From the NCBI RefSeq assembly GCF_020882245.1, contig NC_083599.1, forward strand, positions 9,176,001 to 9,240,000: a DNA stretch of 64,000 nucleotides, in the 5' to 3' direction. This DNA comes from Rhopalosiphum padi. Lineage: Eukaryota; Arthropoda; Insecta; Hemiptera; Aphididae. Made by a program: the position numbers and the translations under genes. Under the pieces are notes generated by a model. That model was not told the origin of the DNA, did not search any database, and worked only from the letters and a program-made list of their open reading frames with translations. This document shows, in pieces, positions 62,307 through 64,000 of the stretch. Each line of letters begins with the position of its first letter. Within the stretch, counting starts at the first letter, position 1.

Positions 62307-62749
62307 CAGGGTGTAACAGATAGAACTGACTTTTGGAATAACTTTTGTTCTAATTAACATTTTCAATTTTTTTTTTATCATTAAGAGACCCTAGCGCTAC
62401 ATGTATAATTTAAATTTTTTTATGTTTATTTCTTAGTACTGAAAATAAAACAAATAAAATTTGATTTAAATTTTTTTTAATAAATTTAGCCAATTTATGA
62501 ATCTGATTATAAGAACAATTTTGTTGGTAAAACAATTTATATATGGTAAGTAGTTTATTTTTTAAAATTTTTTGATTAAATTAATTTGGAAAGTAATAAC
62601 TTTTTAAAAATATGAGTTTTGAGAATTTGTTGACATGAGTATATTTCTTAAATTATTTACTCGTCATAAATACTAACAATTTTTATCATACGTTTAAGTA
62701 CCATAATTTATTTTTATTTTTTTGAATCAAGTCTATCTGTTACACTCTG
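62307..62749. mobile_element. 443-bp TA-target MITE (CAGGGTGTAACAGATAGA ends)
   Basis: Left CAGGGTGTAACAGATAGA and the right inverted copy CAGAGTGTAACAGATAGA (17 of 18), with TA on both sides (62305-62306, 62750-62751). Tc1/mariner-like, non-coding interior. Confidence 0.85.
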
Positions 62750-62751
62750 TA

Positions 62752-64000
62752 TAATGAAACTTATGAATAATATCAACTTCCATACTGTACATACGTTTTT
62801 AAAACTGATCTTTTAAAAACACAAAGAAAATAGTGAAGGGTTGTTAGTAAGAGTCATTGGTCAAATTATAATTCTACATTTATTAAAGTTTATTACAGAG
62901 TGCCAACATTTATTACATATTTCGATTTAATATTAACCTCAATAAATACTAAACTCATAATCAAAACAACGAAACTTCTTTTTAAATATGTTGGTTGTTT
63001 CCCAATAAAGTTATTTAATTAGAAAAAAAACTAATATTTTGAAATACTTTAAGATATTAGAAAACATTATTTGTTTAAATAATTTAAAAATATTTGTTCA
63101 ATTTGGTTAAACAAATTTGGTCGATCAAATTTTTATTTATAAATAATAATTTTATTCTACCTATATGTATTATTTAAAGTTCACGGTGTACCTATATAAA
63201 GTATTACATTTATTTTTCTATAATTTTTATTAATACATTTTCATATTCCCCCCCCCCCCCCAATAAAAAATCCTGAGAACGCCTCTGTTGATGACTTATA
63301 TTTAAAAGATATTTAAGGATTAAAAATCATTTAAATACAACTATTATATATATTATACTAATAAGCCAATAAATGTATAAAATTTCATAAACTTAAATGT
63401 TCTAAATTTACTGATAAGTAATAATGTTTAAACTTTTGTGCTGTCGTATATTGTAGCATTACTCAGTTAGTACACGATACACTCATATTTCGTTCGGTTC
63501 TTGAGAATAATAAATACCTAGTGAATTTCATAAGAAGTTACAATTTTAATTTTTGCTAATTTAGCAAAAGAATAAATATACAAAATTAATTTGTTTATGA
63601 CTCAAATGTAAGTTTTCTTATAAGTTATTACTAAAGTCTATAATAATATAAAAGTATTACAAATACATATTAAAAATTTTTATTTATAAATATTTTAAAT
63701 TTTTTTTAGAAGACAACAATGGTAAAGTATATCAGTATAATTCCCAAAATGTGTGTTTTAACCCTTAATGATTAGAACAATCTTAGTCACCCGGGGTAAT
63801 ATAATACCCCATATATTAATTTCATTTTTTTAATTAATTATTTCATAGAATTTATTTTTATTTTTTGCTAAATGTATTTTGAATATATGTATAATTGATA
63901 TTTTAATAGTTGATTGCTATTTTTTTAAATATTGCACAGTTAATATACATTTTATTGTATATTACTTAAAATATTAACCATTGTTAATAACTTTTTTATT
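62752..64000. other. AT-rich intergenic, poly-C run, no gene found
   Basis: 63005-63115 is a copy of the repeat inserted in A2 (37475-37610). A 14-base C-run lies at 63249-63262, followed by AATAAAAAATCCTGAGAACG, resembling a minus-strand G-run repeat end. No exon or RNA gene seen. Confidence 0.4.

Noticed and set aside
1..64000. tRNA or rRNA genes
   Set aside because: No cloverleaf A/B-box pair or rRNA-like stretch could be recognised by reading; a covariance-model scan was not possible.

Overview
The window is about 75% AT, intron-bearing eukaryotic DNA and fits an aphid (Hemiptera). The pointers are a metazoan proteasome-ATPase copy with GT-AG introns, a Maestro-HEAT (MROH1-like) gene relic, jockey, RTE and hAT relics, and terminal-inverted-repeat elements of the kind that fill aphid genomes (for example one bounded by GATTCTGAACGGAG). 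It is gene-poor and repeat-rich. No intact, clearly functional multi-exon gene can be shown. The best open reading frame is a 289-codon Ulp1/SENP-type (C48) cysteine-protease gene at 35.2-36.1 kb on the minus strand.

Layout. 1-4930: satellite 1, about 110-bp monomers in a 1,115-bp higher-order repeat. 4931-5430: a 500-N scaffold gap. 5431-11670: satellite 2, 62-bp monomers plus longer blocks carrying a perfect TGACGTCA palindrome. 11.8-26.7 kb and 34.8-41.0 kb: two copies (A1, A2) of one duplicated block with the C48 protease; A1 is frameshifted, A2 is open. 27.8-31.8 kb and 44.5-56.0 kb: two copies (B1, B2) of a second block carrying a broken MROH1-like gene. 60.06-62.15 kb: the 3' half of a 26S proteasome ATPase gene (Rpt5/PSMC3-like) with one intron and a degenerate Walker A. 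The rest is AT-rich intergenic DNA with transposon debris.

Because A and B are each present twice, one copy often preserves the empty site of an insertion found in the other. This allows target-site duplications to be read directly. The insertions resolved this way are a 9.6-kb TIR element with no long reading frame (15930-25497), a 773-bp element (25538-26310), a 340-bp element (28407-28746), a 538-bp element (29290-29827) and a jockey insertion (45287-45676).

The most interesting signal is a group of TIR elements whose ends are small arrays of a short phrase repeated on both ends in inverted orientation. The phrases differ between families (ACAATTGGTCCCCG; TAGTTGGGTCC; GTAAATTGCGGCCCGGG; ACAAAGTGTCCGCG) but look like variants of one core. 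The three best-bounded members sit in 8-bp target duplications beginning GAAA. A relic with the same kind of end lies 0.3 kb from a hAT transposase C-terminus, which suggests these are hAT-derived families diversifying by their terminal binding-site phrase.
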